A stretch of DNA of 64,000 nt from Collinsella bouchesdurhonensis (GCF_900155365.1 NZ_LT699739.1:428333-492332), one strand, 5' to 3'. Counted from the stretch's first letter, positions 8,578-16,422 are shown. Notes: a model not told the origin generated them from the sequence alone. A program made the numbers and translations.

Positions 8578-8796
8578 GATGTCTCCTTTGTATGGTCCAC
8601 GAGGCGAAATTGCTGTGTAAAACCGCTCCTAGCGTACCAAATCGAAGACCCGCGAAAGCCCTATCCAAAAACAAACAAACACGACAAAAAGCGAAAGACG
8701 GGCTGCGATGCACGCCGGCGGTGGGCATTGCGACATCACTTCATCTACCTGCATAAACTCCTGCCAACGGTCGATTTGAGCCCGTGAACGGTAAAA

Positions 8797-8830
8797 TGTG
8801 ACAAAATAAACCTGTCGACTTTTTGTCACA
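8797..8830 (-). repeat. Dispersed palindromic element, copy E
   Basis: Arms TGTGACAAAA and TTTTGTCACA with the centre in minus orientation (TAAACCTGTCGAC on +). The outer flank GTGAACGGTAAAA resembles the flanks of copies D and F. Confidence 0.9.
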
Positions 8831-8836
8831 TAGATA

Positions 8837-8872
8837 AGGCCGGGTGCCATAGGGGGATATAGCACCCGGCCT
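8837..8872 (-). terminator. Hairpin after the proximal phosphofructokinase gene
   Basis: Eleven-base perfect stem AGGCCGGGTGC/GCACCCGGCCT with a 14-base loop. On the minus strand it is followed only by TTATCTATG, so it is a strong hairpin with a weak U tract. Confidence 0.55.
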
Positions 8873-8917
8873 AAAAGACCGAACAATATGTTCGAGACGA
8901 GGCGGCAGCCTCACGTC

Positions 8918-9850
8918 CTACAGACGAGGAAGCTTGCGAACCTCAATGCGCTTGCTGTACTCGTCAACATGCGAGAAGTCGCCCAGGCCAACGCTCTCTG
9001 CAACGTTTGCGCCGGTAGCAAGAGCGAGCTTCAAAGCACTCTCCACGTTGTCGCGATCGTTGTACCACATGGTGAGGAACGCGGCGAGCGTGCAGTCGCC
9101 GGCACACACGGAAGAAACCAGCTTGATGTTGAACTGGCGCTTGGCATACCAGATGTCCTCGCCGTTGGAGAAGTACGCGGAGCCACGGCTACCCATCGTG
9201 AGCAGGACGTTTTGCACGCCCACCTCGTGAGCCATGGCAAGAGCGCGACGAGCGTCGTCATCGGTATCGATGGTGACGCCAAAAATCTCACGCATCTCGT
9301 GATGGTTGGGCTTGATGAGCAGCGGCTTCTTAGAGGCAAGCGTCTTGAGCTTGGAGCTGGAGAGGTCGAGAACCACATCGGAACCGCGCGCATGGGCATG
9401 ATCCATAACCTTGTCCAGGAAGTCCGGAGAGGCCTTGGGCGGCACAGAGCCGGAAACAACCAGGCAGTCAAGGTTACCCGCGGTATCCAAAATGTCGTAG
9501 AGCTCCTGCTGAGCCTGCGGAGTAAGCGGAGCGCCCGGGTTCAAAACGCCGTACTCGTGCTCGCCATCGTTGAGGTACGAATTGATGCGGGTGATGCCGT
9601 CGGTCCACACCGGACGGCACAGGCAGCCCATGTTCATGGTCTCGTCAACGATAAAGCGACCAGTGAAACCAGCAAAGAAGCCGAGCGCGACGGAGTCGAC
9701 ACCAAACTTCTTAAGGGCAAACGATACATCGAGACCCTTACCATTGGGCGTGTAACTAGCATTGCTCGAACGAATGTTTTCGTCGGGCACGAGTGTCTGA
9801 CAGGAGACCGTCATATCGACGGCAGGGTTGGCGGTTAACGTGTAAAACAA
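8918..9850 (-). CDS. fruK: 1-phosphofructokinase, PfkB family (proximal copy)
   Basis: About 310 residues, a close paralog of 7648-8577 (MFYTLTANPAVDMTV, YTPNGKGLDVSFAL, GFFAGFTGRFIVDE, MGSRGSAYFSNG). Its catalytic loop VCAGDCTLAAFLT also has Cys for the first Gly of GAGD. It is predicted to make fructose 1,6-bisphosphate from the fructose 1-phosphate delivered by the adjacent PTS. The start is read as TTG at 9850 because AGGGGGA lies just upstream and the length then matches the paralog; upstream in-frame starts would add an unrelated N-terminus. It lies 90 bases after ptsI and is probably in the same operon. Confidence 0.85.
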   Translation of the reverse strand: MFYTLTANPAVDMTVSCQTLVPDENIRSSNASYTPNGKGLDVSFALKKFGVDSVALGFFAGFTGRFIVDETMNMGCLCRPVWTDGITRINSYLNDGEHEYGVLNPGAPLTPQAQQELYDILDTAGNLDCLVVSGSVPPKASPDFLDKVMDHAHARGSDVVLDLSSSKLKTLASKKPLLIKPNHHEMREIFGVTIDTDDDARRALAMAHEVGVQNVLLTMGSRGSAYFSNGEDIWYAKRQFNIKLVSSVCAGDCTLAAFLTMWYNDRDNVESALKLALATGANVAESVGLGDFSHVDEYSKRIEVRKLPRL

Positions 9851-9940
9851 AGGTCCCCCTAACTTGAGTACAGGGCCGCACGACATGGGATTCCACACCG
9901 TACGACCCTGCAAATTACCTATCTCATGACCGCTGCGCGA

Positions 9941-11644
9941 TTAACGAGCGTTAGCCTCGAGAAGCGCCTTGACCTCTTCGGCGGTGTCGAGCGCCAGAGC
10001 CTTCTCGGCAAGAGCGTCGGCATCGGCCTTGGACCACTGGGAAATGGTCTTGCGGGCGCGCAGAATGCTCGGTGCAGACATGGAGAACTCCTCCAGACCA
10101 AAGGAGATGAGCACCGGCTCCAGCAGCGGATCGGCAGCGGCCTCGCCGCACATGCCGACCATGATGCCAGCCTTGACGCCGCTTTCGATGATGTTCTTGA
10201 GAGAACGGAGAACGGCCGGGTAGTACACCTGGTACAGGTTGGAAATGGTGTCGTTACCACGGTCGGCGCACATGGTGTAACCGATCAGGTCGTTGGTGCC
10301 AATGGAGAAGAAGTCGGCCTCCTGAGCCAGCTTGTCGGCGATGAGGGAGGCGGCAGGGGTCTCGACCATGATGCCGACCTCGATGTTCTCGTCAAACTCG
10401 ACGCCCTCGGCCTTGAGCTCAGCCTTGCACTCCTCGACGAGAGCCTTGACGGCGCGAACCTCTTCGACGCAGGTGACAAGCGGGATCATGATCTTGACGT
10501 CACCAAAGGCGCTGGCGCGCAGCAGGGCGCGCAGCTGGACCTTGTACTGGTCGGGGTTAGCCAGGCAGTAGCGCACAGCGCGGAAGCCCATGAAGGGGTT
10601 ATCTTCCTTGACCATGTGCAGGTACGGAATCTCCTTGTCGCCGCCCACATCGAGCGTGCGGATGATGACAGGGTTACCCTTAAGAGCCGTGGCGACCTTA
10701 CGGTAGGCCTCGAACTGCTCGTTCTCGGAAGGAAGCTCCTTTGCATCCATGAACAGGAACTCGGAGCGGAACAGACCGATAGCCTCTGCGTCGTGCTCAA
10801 GAGCAGCGGTAACGTCGTCGGGGCTACCGATGTTGCAAGCAAGGATCTTCTTCACGCCGTCGGCGGTGACGGTCTCCTTGCCGCGATAGGCCTCGAGAGC
10901 CTTCTTCTCGGCAGCGAAGGCCTCGGCGCGGGCGGTGTAATCGGCAAGGGTGGCCTCGTCGGGATCGGCAACGACAACGCCCTTGGAGCCGTCGACGATA
11001 ACGGTCATGCCGTTCTTGAGCTCGGTGCAGGAATTCTCAACAGAAAGAACCGCAGGAATCTCGAGAGCACGAGCGATGATGGCGGAGTGAGAGGTGCGAC
11101 CGCCGGTCTCGGTAACGATAGCGGCAACGTTCTTCTTGTCGATGGTGGCGGTCATGGAAGGCGTGAGGTCATGCACGCAGATGACGGTGCCGGCAGGCAG
11201 CACGGAAAGGTCGACGACCTCGCGACCCAGCAGCTCGGCCAGAAGGCCGGTACGGATGTCGGCGATGTCGGCAGCGCGCAGACGGAACATCTCGTCGTCC
11301 ATGGAGAGGAACATGTTCTCAAACATGGTGGTGGTGTCGACGAGTGCCTGCTCAGCGCAGGTGCCGGCGTCGATAGCCTGGTTGATCTGATCGCTCATGC
11401 CGGGGTCCTGAGCCAGCGCGATGTGACCGATCATAATCTCGGCCTCGTGCTCGCCCACAGAGACCTTCATGGCCTCAGCCTGAGCCTCGGTCTTCTGGCA
11501 GAAGACGTCGAGAGCCTTAGCGTAGCGCTCCTTCTCGGCGGCAGCGTCCTCAACGGCGTGCGCCTCAAAGCTCAGATCGGGCTCGACAGCAACGGCAACG
11601 GTGCCGATACCGATACCCTCGGAAGCGTTTACTCCCTTGTACAT
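9941..11644 (-). CDS. ptsI: PTS enzyme I (phosphoenolpyruvate-protein phosphotransferase)
   Basis: About 567 residues, normal for EI. The phosphohistidine is in GGRTSHSAIIAR near residue 190. The PEP-binding barrel has GLFRSEFLFMD, GGDKEIPYL, PMGFRAVR-like DNPFMGFRAVRYCL, and the catalytic cysteine in GIMVGMCGEAAADP. EI takes phosphate from PEP and passes it to HPr, starting the sugar phosphotransfer chain in the cytoplasm. The ATG at 11644 is preceded by GAGAGGACA. It lies between ptsH and a 1-phosphofructokinase gene, so general PTS proteins are encoded with the fructose genes. Confidence 0.96.
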   Translation of the reverse strand: MYKGVNASEGIGIGTVAVAVEPDLSFEAHAVEDAAAEKERYAKALDVFCQKTEAQAEAMKVSVGEHEAEIMIGHIALAQDPGMSDQINQAIDAGTCAEQALVDTTTMFENMFLSMDDEMFRLRAADIADIRTGLLAELLGREVVDLSVLPAGTVICVHDLTPSMTATIDKKNVAAIVTETGGRTSHSAIIARALEIPAVLSVENSCTELKNGMTVIVDGSKGVVVADPDEATLADYTARAEAFAAEKKALEAYRGKETVTADGVKKILACNIGSPDDVTAALEHDAEAIGLFRSEFLFMDAKELPSENEQFEAYRKVATALKGNPVIIRTLDVGGDKEIPYLHMVKEDNPFMGFRAVRYCLANPDQYKVQLRALLRASAFGDVKIMIPLVTCVEEVRAVKALVEECKAELKAEGVEFDENIEVGIMVETPAASLIADKLAQEADFFSIGTNDLIGYTMCADRGNDTISNLYQVYYPAVLRSLKNIIESGVKAGIMVGMCGEAAADPLLEPVLISFGLEEFSMSAPSILRARKTISQWSKADADALAEKALALDTAEEVKALLEANAR

Positions 11645-11714
11645 GCAGATGTCCTCTCTCTTTGGCGCCCCCGTCGGGCGCCCTTCTCTCTTTGGTGCCC
11701 AGATGCGGCACCGC

Positions 11715-11758
11715 ATAAAATAACGCAGGCACTCACCCTCATGGGGCGGGCACCTGCG
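11715..11758 (-). terminator. Hairpin between ptsH and ptsI
   Basis: CGCAGG/CCTGCG stem extended by partly paired GC bases around a CATG loop. On the minus strand it is followed by TTATTTTAT. It may partly terminate after ptsH so that HPr is made in excess over EI; this is inference. Confidence 0.5.
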
Positions 11759-11794
11759 CTATGTTACCTAAAATTACAGAGCATGATGTGCAAA

Positions 11795-12073
11795 TTACTC
11801 GCCCAGGCCACTCTTGATGAGCTCGATAGCGGTGGACAGGGCATCGGCCTCGTCCTCGCCATCGCAGCGAATCTCAACCTCGACGCCGCTCTTGATGCCG
11901 GCAGCCATCAAGGCCATGGGGCTCTTGCCATTGACCTCGCGAGTAGAACCCTCGTCCGTGACCGCGACGACCTTCACATCGCAAGCGAACTTGCCCATGG
12001 TGGACGCGAACAGACCGGCGGGACGCATATGCAGGCCCTGGGGGTTGATAAGGGTGACCTTCTCGGAAACCAT
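11795..12073 (-). CDS. ptsH: Phosphocarrier protein HPr
   Basis: A 92-residue HPr. The phosphohistidine motif is NPQGLHMRPAGLF (His near residue 14). VNGKSPMALMAAG near residue 47 includes the regulatory Ser site found in Gram-positive HPr, although the flanking residues here (GKSPM) follow the usual pattern only loosely. HPr carries phosphate from EI to the EIIA domain of the fructose transporter. The ATG at 12073 has AAGGAG upstream. It is transcribed ahead of ptsI. Confidence 0.95.
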   Translation of the reverse strand: MVSEKVTLINPQGLHMRPAGLFASTMGKFACDVKVVAVTDEGSTREVNGKSPMALMAAGIKSGVEVEIRCDGEDEADALSTAIELIKSGLGE

Positions 12074-12128
12074 GACGACTCCTTCTTTAACCAATCACGC
12101 GCAGCGTGCTGGCAAGTGTGAAACATAC

Positions 12129-12174
12129 CTCGCATAGTTTACCTCAAAGAGAGGCTAACCCCCAAGTATGCGAG
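12129..12174 (-). promoter_or_regulatory. Inverted repeat in the ptsH upstream region
   Basis: Perfect eight-base arms CTCGCATA and TATGCGAG are separated by 30 bases that contain a smaller CCTC/GAGG stem. It lies about 55-100 bases upstream of ptsH and could be a leader hairpin or an operator. No riboswitch class was recognised. Confidence 0.35.
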
Positions 12175-12196
12175 AAGACATCAGGTTTATTTACAC
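12172..12196 (+). repeat. Probable decayed copy of the dispersed palindrome
   Basis: GAGAAGACATCAGG-TTTATTTACACA matches the centre and right arm of the + orientation element but has lost the pairing of the arms. It lies 43 bases from the intact copy F. Confidence 0.4.
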
Positions 12197-12238
12197 ACCC
12201 GGCCGCAATGGGAAGAAAAAGACTGCTCAACGGCAAAA

Positions 12239-12272
12239 TGTGACAAAATAAACCTGTCGTTTTTCTGTCACA
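12239..12272 (-). repeat. Dispersed palindromic element, copy F
   Basis: TGTGACAAAA and TTTCTGTCACA-type arms, minus orientation centre (AAACCTGTCG on +), with the outer flank AACGGCAAAA. It lies downstream of the fructose EII gene. Confidence 0.85.
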
Positions 12273-12277
12273 TCATG

Positions 12278-12315
12278 AAAAAAGGCGCGCCGCAGGGGTG
12301 GACCTGCGACGCGCC
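12278..12315 (-). terminator. Intrinsic terminator after the fructose EII gene
   Basis: Long stem GGCGCG-CGCAGG paired with CCTGCG-CGCGCC, with one bulge on each side. It is followed on the minus strand by a T6 run. It separates fruA from ptsH. Confidence 0.85.
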
Positions 12316-12344
12316 CGCTGGGCGATAGCTTGCGCTAGATGCTG

Positions 12345-14345
12345 TTAAGCCAGACGGCCACTAATGGCATTGAGCACCTGGGAGGTCTCGGTAGCGCCCT
12401 TGACGGTGGTACGGAAATCCTCGTCCATAAGCGCCTCGGCAACCTTGGAAAGAAGCTTGAGGTGCGTGGTACCGGCCTGAGCCTCGGGGATGAGCAAGGC
12501 GATAGCCACATTGACCGGAGCCTGATCCATGGTGTCCCAACCGGTAACGCCCGAGTCGTCCTTGACCACAATGACGGCGGGGGTCTTAACGGCCGAGCAC
12601 TTGGCATGCGGGATGGCAAAGCCGTCCATCATGCCCGTGGTGCCCTCGCTCTCGCGATCAAGGAAGGCCTGCATGAGCGCATCGGCGTCATCGGCGATAC
12701 CGTTCTTCACAGCCTCGTTGGAAATAAAGGAGAGCGCATCGTCACGACCAGCGAAGTCCTGGCCCAAGAAGATGTTCTCCTCCTTGACGAAACCGTCGGC
12801 AGCGGGAGCCTCAGCGGGAGCGGCCACAGCGGCGGCAGATGCAGTCTCGACGGCGGGAACCACCTTCTGCTTCTTGTCGTACTCGACCTTCTTGAAGAGC
12901 ACGAAGAGAATACCGCCCACGATGGCGCCGATCAGGATGGCGATAACCCACTGCAGGCCGCCATCCACGACAGGCAGCACGAGGAAGCCGCCATGGGGCG
13001 CGGGATCGTGAACGCCAAAGAAGATGGTGAGGATAGAGGCGATAGAGGAGCCGATCATCATGATGGGCATGACAGGCCAGATGTTCTTGGTCATGAACGG
13101 AATGGCGCCCTCAGTGATGTGCGTGCAGCCCAGGATGAAGTTGACGATACCGGCGTCGTGATCTTCCTGGCTAAAGTACTTCTTGCCCACAACCACGGCA
13201 AAGGTGGTGATCAGCGGAGGAACGATGCAGGCGGCGGAAACAGCAGCCATGAAGTTCGTGCCAAAGTTGTACGTATCGGTGCCAACACCTGCGGCCAGAG
13301 CCTCGGTAAGCATAGCGGTACCGGTGACGTATGCGGCCTTGTTGACCGGGCCACCCATGTCAAAGGCGCACATGCAGCCAATGGCCAGGCCCAGGACAAT
13401 GGGGCCGGAGGCCGAGAGGCCCTTGAGGAAGTCCATCATGGCAGTGTTGATGGCAGCCATGGGACCAGAGATGCCGAGCATAACCATACCCACGATGAAC
13501 GTGGAGAACAGCGGGTACAGGAAAATGGCCTTCAGACCATTGAGGTTCTGAGGCAGCTTGGCAAAAACCTTCTCCAGCAGCAGGATAACGTAACCAGAAA
13601 GGAAACCACCGACGATGCCGCCGAGGAAGCCGAAGCCCACGCCCGAGCCACCGGCGTCAATCAGACCGGTCTCGGGCGAGACGGGAAGGCCGGTGATGGC
13701 GATCATACCGGCAACGAAACCGGGAACGAGAGCCGGACGCTTGCCGATGGACTCAGCGATGTAGGCCGAAAGCACGGGAACCATGAGGTTCATGGCAATG
13801 CCGCCGATGATCTTGAGCATCGCGGCAAAGGTGTTGTACTGGACGTTCGTGGAGTCGAACGACATGATGCCCCATAGGAACGACACCGCGGTAAGCACGC
13901 CACCGGCGACGACGAACACGAGCATATGGGAAACGCCGTTCATAAGGTGCTTATAGAGCTGGTGTCCGATGGACTCCTTCTCCTCTGCAGCGTCGTCTGC
14001 AGCAGCGACGACCTTAGAAGCGTCACCCTTGGCAGCCAGGGCGCGGTCGATCAGGGCACCTGCGGCCTCGACGGACAGAGCCTTGGACACGCCGACCGTC
14101 ACCTGGGGCTTACCGGCAAAACGCTCTGCCTGAACGTCCTTATCGGCAGCGACCACGACGGCACGAGCGCCGGCGATCTCTGCGGGGGTAAGCTCGTTTT
14201 CGATTCCAACCTGGCCGTGGGTCTCAACCTTGATGGTGAGCCCGCGCTCAGCCGCAGCCTTCTCCAGCGCTTCCTTTGCCATAAAGGTATGCGCGATGCC
14301 GGTCGGGCAACCGGTTGCCGCGATAACGTCATACTGCTGAGCCAT
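12345..14345 (-). CDS. fruA: PTS fructose transporter, fused EIIB-EIIC-EIIA
   Basis: About 666 residues with all three domains. EIIB comes first, with the phosphocysteine in ATGCPTGIAHTFMA (Cys near residue 12). EIIC follows with about nine to ten membrane segments at residues 150-480 (for example GGAVNK-like DMGGPVNKAAYVTG). EIIA is last, with the phosphohistidine in GFAIPHAKC. The order B-C-A differs from the A-B-C order of many fused fructose permeases. The protein imports fructose and releases fructose 1-phosphate. The ATG at 14345 has GGAGGGACG upstream; longer frames start in a region with no RBS. It is divergent from the RpiR regulator. Confidence 0.93.
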   Translation of the reverse strand: MAQQYDVIAATGCPTGIAHTFMAKEALEKAAAERGLTIKVETHGQVGIENELTPAEIAGARAVVVAADKDVQAERFAGKPQVTVGVSKALSVEAAGALIDRALAAKGDASKVVAAADDAAEEKESIGHQLYKHLMNGVSHMLVFVVAGGVLTAVSFLWGIMSFDSTNVQYNTFAAMLKIIGGIAMNLMVPVLSAYIAESIGKRPALVPGFVAGMIAITGLPVSPETGLIDAGGSGVGFGFLGGIVGGFLSGYVILLLEKVFAKLPQNLNGLKAIFLYPLFSTFIVGMVMLGISGPMAAINTAMMDFLKGLSASGPIVLGLAIGCMCAFDMGGPVNKAAYVTGTAMLTEALAAGVGTDTYNFGTNFMAAVSAACIVPPLITTFAVVVGKKYFSQEDHDAGIVNFILGCTHITEGAIPFMTKNIWPVMPIMMIGSSIASILTIFFGVHDPAPHGGFLVLPVVDGGLQWVIAILIGAIVGGILFVLFKKVEYDKKQKVVPAVETASAAAVAAPAEAPAADGFVKEENIFLGQDFAGRDDALSFISNEAVKNGIADDADALMQAFLDRESEGTTGMMDGFAIPHAKCSAVKTPAVIVVKDDSGVTGWDTMDQAPVNVAIALLIPEAQAGTTHLKLLSKVAEALMDEDFRTTVKGATETSQVLNAISGRLA

Positions 14346-14500
14346 ACGTCCCTCCTTCTCTCTAGAAGTGAGCGCCCTCCCCTTTTGGGCGCTGCATCCT
14401 CGATCATCCGCAAGACGTGCAATGCGCACTCCTCCCGGGTTTTCGCCGAAAATCATAGCACGTGCGTACACGGCTTCTTCACAGCGGGATACCGCACAGG

Positions 14501-14609
14501 GTGAAAGGTTCTTTCACACCGGTGAACGGTGTATGAAATGTTTTCGTCAAATACCAGCTCAGAAGCCGTGATAATGATTGCGATAGCTAATTGACCAATA
14601 CCGTTCACC
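14501..14609. promoter_or_regulatory. Operator-like inverted repeats between fruA and the RpiR regulator
   Basis: Two symmetrical signals lie in the 281-base divergent region. GTGAAAG-GTT-CTTTCAC (14501-14517) is a compact perfect inverted repeat. GGTGAACGGT (14521-14530) has its exact reverse complement ACCGTTCACC at 14600-14609, just before the regulator's RBS. Binding of the adjacent RpiR protein to these sites, with looping or autorepression, is an inference. Confidence 0.5.
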
Positions 14610-14626
14610 GAATTGCGGAGGTTTTC

Positions 14627-15487
14627 ATGGCAAGTGGAGAACTCAGTGCGTTATCGCTCATCACGTCGACCCGCGAATTCTCGAGCTCGGAGCAGCGCAT
14701 CGTCGATTACATCCTGGAGCATCGTGACGAGGCCCCCACCATGACCGCCGCACAGCTCGCGCGCCGCAGCGGCACCTCCGAGGCCACGATCTCACGCTTT
14801 TGCAAACGCTTGGGCTTTGACAACTATCGCAGCTTCCAGTTTTCACTCGGGCGCGACCTCACGCTCAAGCACGACGGGCTGGACTTAGACGGCGAGGTGT
14901 CGCTCGAAAATGTGGAAGACTCGCTTAAAAGCATCCTGGCCACCAAGGTAGGCGAGCTCGAGGCAACGCTACGCGGCCTCGATGGACCGACGGTCAGCGC
15001 GGTGGTTAAGCGCTTGGCAGGTGCCGGCGTTATCCAGATTGCTGCCGTGGGCAACACCAACTCCGTCGCGCTCGATGCCACGTTTAAGTTCTCTCAGCTG
15101 GGACTGCGCTGTACCACGCACGAGGTGAGCGAGATTGCCGTAGGCTTTGCCCTCACCATGCAGCCCGAAGACGTCTTGCTCGTAATCTCCAACTCCGGAC
15201 GTTCCCAGCGCCTGATGCGCATTGCCCAAGCAGCCAAAAACCGTGGCGCCTGCGTGATCGCAATCACAAGTGACGAGCAGTCTCCCCTCGCCCGCCAGGC
15301 ATCGTACGTTTTGCGAACCGTGAACCACGAAGCGCTGCTCACCACGGGCGACTTCGCGTTTTCCAAAATCTCTGCCATGGCGATTGTCGAAACCCTCTAT
15401 TACTTCTTGCTGCCCGAGATCGAAGGCGGCCGCGAGCACATTAGCCGCTACGAGGAGCTCATCCAGCCGGATAAGGATGTGGAATAG
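14627..15487 (+). CDS. MurR/RpiR family transcriptional regulator
   Basis: About 286 residues. The N-terminal RpiR helix-turn-helix covers residues 1-75 (SSSEQRIVDYIL, TAAQLARRSGTSEATISRFCKRLGF). A SIS sugar-phosphate isomerase domain follows at about 120-260, with VGNTNSVALDATFKFSQ, LLVISNSGRSQ and VIAITSDEQSPLA. Such proteins sense a phosphosugar through SIS and control sugar genes. Its position, divergent from the fructose EII gene, makes fructose 1-phosphate or a related ester the likely effector. The ATG at 14627 is preceded by GCGGAGG; the 12-residue longer frame has only a TTG. Confidence 0.9.
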   Translation: MASGELSALSLITSTREFSSSEQRIVDYILEHRDEAPTMTAAQLARRSGTSEATISRFCKRLGFDNYRSFQFSLGRDLTLKHDGLDLDGEVSLENVEDSLKSILATKVGELEATLRGLDGPTVSAVVKRLAGAGVIQIAAVGNTNSVALDATFKFSQLGLRCTTHEVSEIAVGFALTMQPEDVLLVISNSGRSQRLMRIAQAAKNRGACVIAITSDEQSPLARQASYVLRTVNHEALLTTGDFAFSKISAMAIVETLYYFLLPEIEGGREHISRYEELIQPDKDVE

Positions 15488-15516
15488 CAAGGACGGACGA
15501 GTAGTCCCAGCGGTCA

Positions 15517-15822
15517 CTAAACCAATTGCGCGTAATCCTGCGATTGATGGAACAGGTGAACAACCGCAACTGTATCGCCCTTGACCAAGTACAAGGCAAC
15601 ATAGCCAAGCAAACTCGCCTTGCGGTAGCCCGCCGCCTGCAATCGCGAGTCCCTGGCCTCGGGGTACATAGCGGGAAATGATTTAATGTTACCGAGAAAC
15701 TCCAGATACGCCCCGGCAAGCTTCTTAGCAAACGAAGGCTCGAACAGCACGAACTCCAGATAATCTAACGTCCTCACAAGCTCATCGTGCACGGCATCGG
15801 TCTCAACAACCTTATAGGCCAT
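15517..15822 (-). CDS. RelE/ParE family toxin
   Basis: About 101 residues (MAYKVVETDAVHDELVRTL to HQSQDYAQLV). The pattern fits the ParE/RelE fold: an early beta strand with two helices, then GYRKASLLGYVALYLVKGD and VVHLFHQSQDY at the C-terminus. Its start overlaps the end of the antitoxin gene by 11 bases, so the two are translationally coupled. ParE-type members poison gyrase and RelE-type members cleave mRNA at the ribosome; which applies here is not decided by the sequence. The gene is convergent with the RpiR gene 29 bases away. Confidence 0.8.
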   Translation of the reverse strand: MAYKVVETDAVHDELVRTLDYLEFVLFEPSFAKKLAGAYLEFLGNIKSFPAMYPEARDSRLQAAGYRKASLLGYVALYLVKGDTVAVVHLFHQSQDYAQLV

Positions 15823-16081
15823 AACGCGCCTTGAGGTAGTCGGCGGTCTGCTCCGCTTCATGAACGTTTCCCGCTGCAATCTGGGCCTCACGTTCATCGA
15901 GAATCTGGTACAGACGAGAACGGGCGGCCTCGAGGCGCAAACCCTCATACTGGGCCGGAGACATGGCAATGAACGATTCCTTGCCATTCTTTGTAACGAC
16001 AACCGGCTCCATGGCAGAAAGAACCGTATTTGTGAACTTCGACGTATCCTTAAGGTCCTTGATGGGAACGCAAATGGGCAT
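15812..16081 (-). CDS. Phd/YefM-like antitoxin
   Basis: An 89-residue protein beginning MPICVPIKDLKDTSKFTNTV. MEPVVVTKNGKESFIAMSPAQYE is the characteristic Phd/YefM DNA-binding fold signature. The C-terminal half is helical and charged and should wrap and neutralise the toxin. It is upstream of, and overlaps, the toxin gene, the usual order. The palindromes immediately upstream are probably its own operator. A GGAGGCCG sequence precedes the start. Confidence 0.85.
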   Translation of the reverse strand: MPICVPIKDLKDTSKFTNTVLSAMEPVVVTKNGKESFIAMSPAQYEGLRLEAARSRLYQILDEREAQIAAGNVHEAEQTADYLKARYGL

Positions 16082-16115
16082 AACGGCCTCCTTAGCTGCT
16101 GTTATGCTGAGAATA

Positions 16116-16140
16116 CCATAATTATGGGATGATTATCCCA
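16116..16140 (-). promoter_or_regulatory. Overlapping palindromes, probable toxin-antitoxin operator
   Basis: CCATAATTATGG (16116-16127) is a perfect 12-base palindrome. It overlaps TGGGAT-GATT-ATCCCA (16125-16140), another perfect inverted repeat. They lie 35-60 bases upstream of the antitoxin start, where autorepressor sites of this family lie. Confidence 0.6.
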
Positions 16141-16215
16141 AGGATGGGACAACAGCCTAGAAGCTTTATTTGTCATATCACGAAACGGACCGGCACGGTA
16201 TAATCAGGTGCACAT

Positions 16216-16289
16216 GCGCCATTAGCTCAGTTGGATAGAGCAGGGGACTTCTAATCCCAAGGTCGTTGGTTCGAATCCGACATGGCGCA
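16216..16289 (+). tRNA. tRNA-Arg (anticodon TCT)
   Basis: Acceptor stem GCGCCAT/ATGGCGC, D-arm TAGCTCAGTTGGATAGAGCA, and anticodon loop CTTCTAA giving TCT (Arg, AGA). The T-loop is GGTTCGAATCC. The 3' CCA is not encoded; the bases after the discriminator A are CCC. It stands just before the low-GC polysaccharide region. Confidence 0.95.
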
Positions 16290-16306
16290 CCCCATTGTTT
16301 ATGGAT

Positions 16307-16343
16307 ACGCCTCGTGCAGCAAGTGCTGTGCGGGGCGTTTTTC
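16307..16343 (+). terminator. Terminator after tRNA-Arg
   Basis: Fourteen-base imperfect stem ACGCCTCGTGCAGC/GCTGTGCGGGGCGT with an AAGT loop and a T5 run on the + strand. Confidence 0.8.
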
Positions 16344-16406
16344 TGATGTCATCGGGAAGCAGAAAAGCCAGGCCTTTAAATCATGCAGCAAATAAGCCGT
16401 AACCCC

Positions 16407-16422
16407 CAAGTGTTCACACTTG
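16407..16422 (+). promoter_or_regulatory. Palindrome upstream of the polysaccharide gene cluster
   Basis: CAAGTGT-TC-ACACTTG has perfect seven-base arms. It lies about 95 bases before the first glycosyltransferase and could be an operator for the cluster. The preceding TAACCCCCAAGT is also present upstream of ptsH. No clear promoter hexamers were fixed. Confidence 0.35.

Larger units (their letters stand above)
8578..8917. other. Intergenic region between the two phosphofructokinase genes
   Basis: About 340 bases without a supportable gene. It holds palindrome copy E, a strong GC hairpin next to the proximal gene and, presumably, a promoter for the distal gene. I could not pick a convincing -35/-10 pair. 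Confidence 0.6.

Noticed and set aside
9926-12121. A very long open frame on the + strand opposite ptsI and ptsH, and similar ones opposite the hydrogenase genes, ackA and the membrane protein at 1.3 kb
   Set aside because: They are antisense to well-identified genes, have no recognisable domains or ribosome-binding sites, and reflect the lack of stop codons in GC-rich sequence.
16165-16185. CTTTATTTGTCATATCA as another decayed palindrome copy
   Set aside because: Only a short part of the right side matches and no left arm or GACAGG centre is present.
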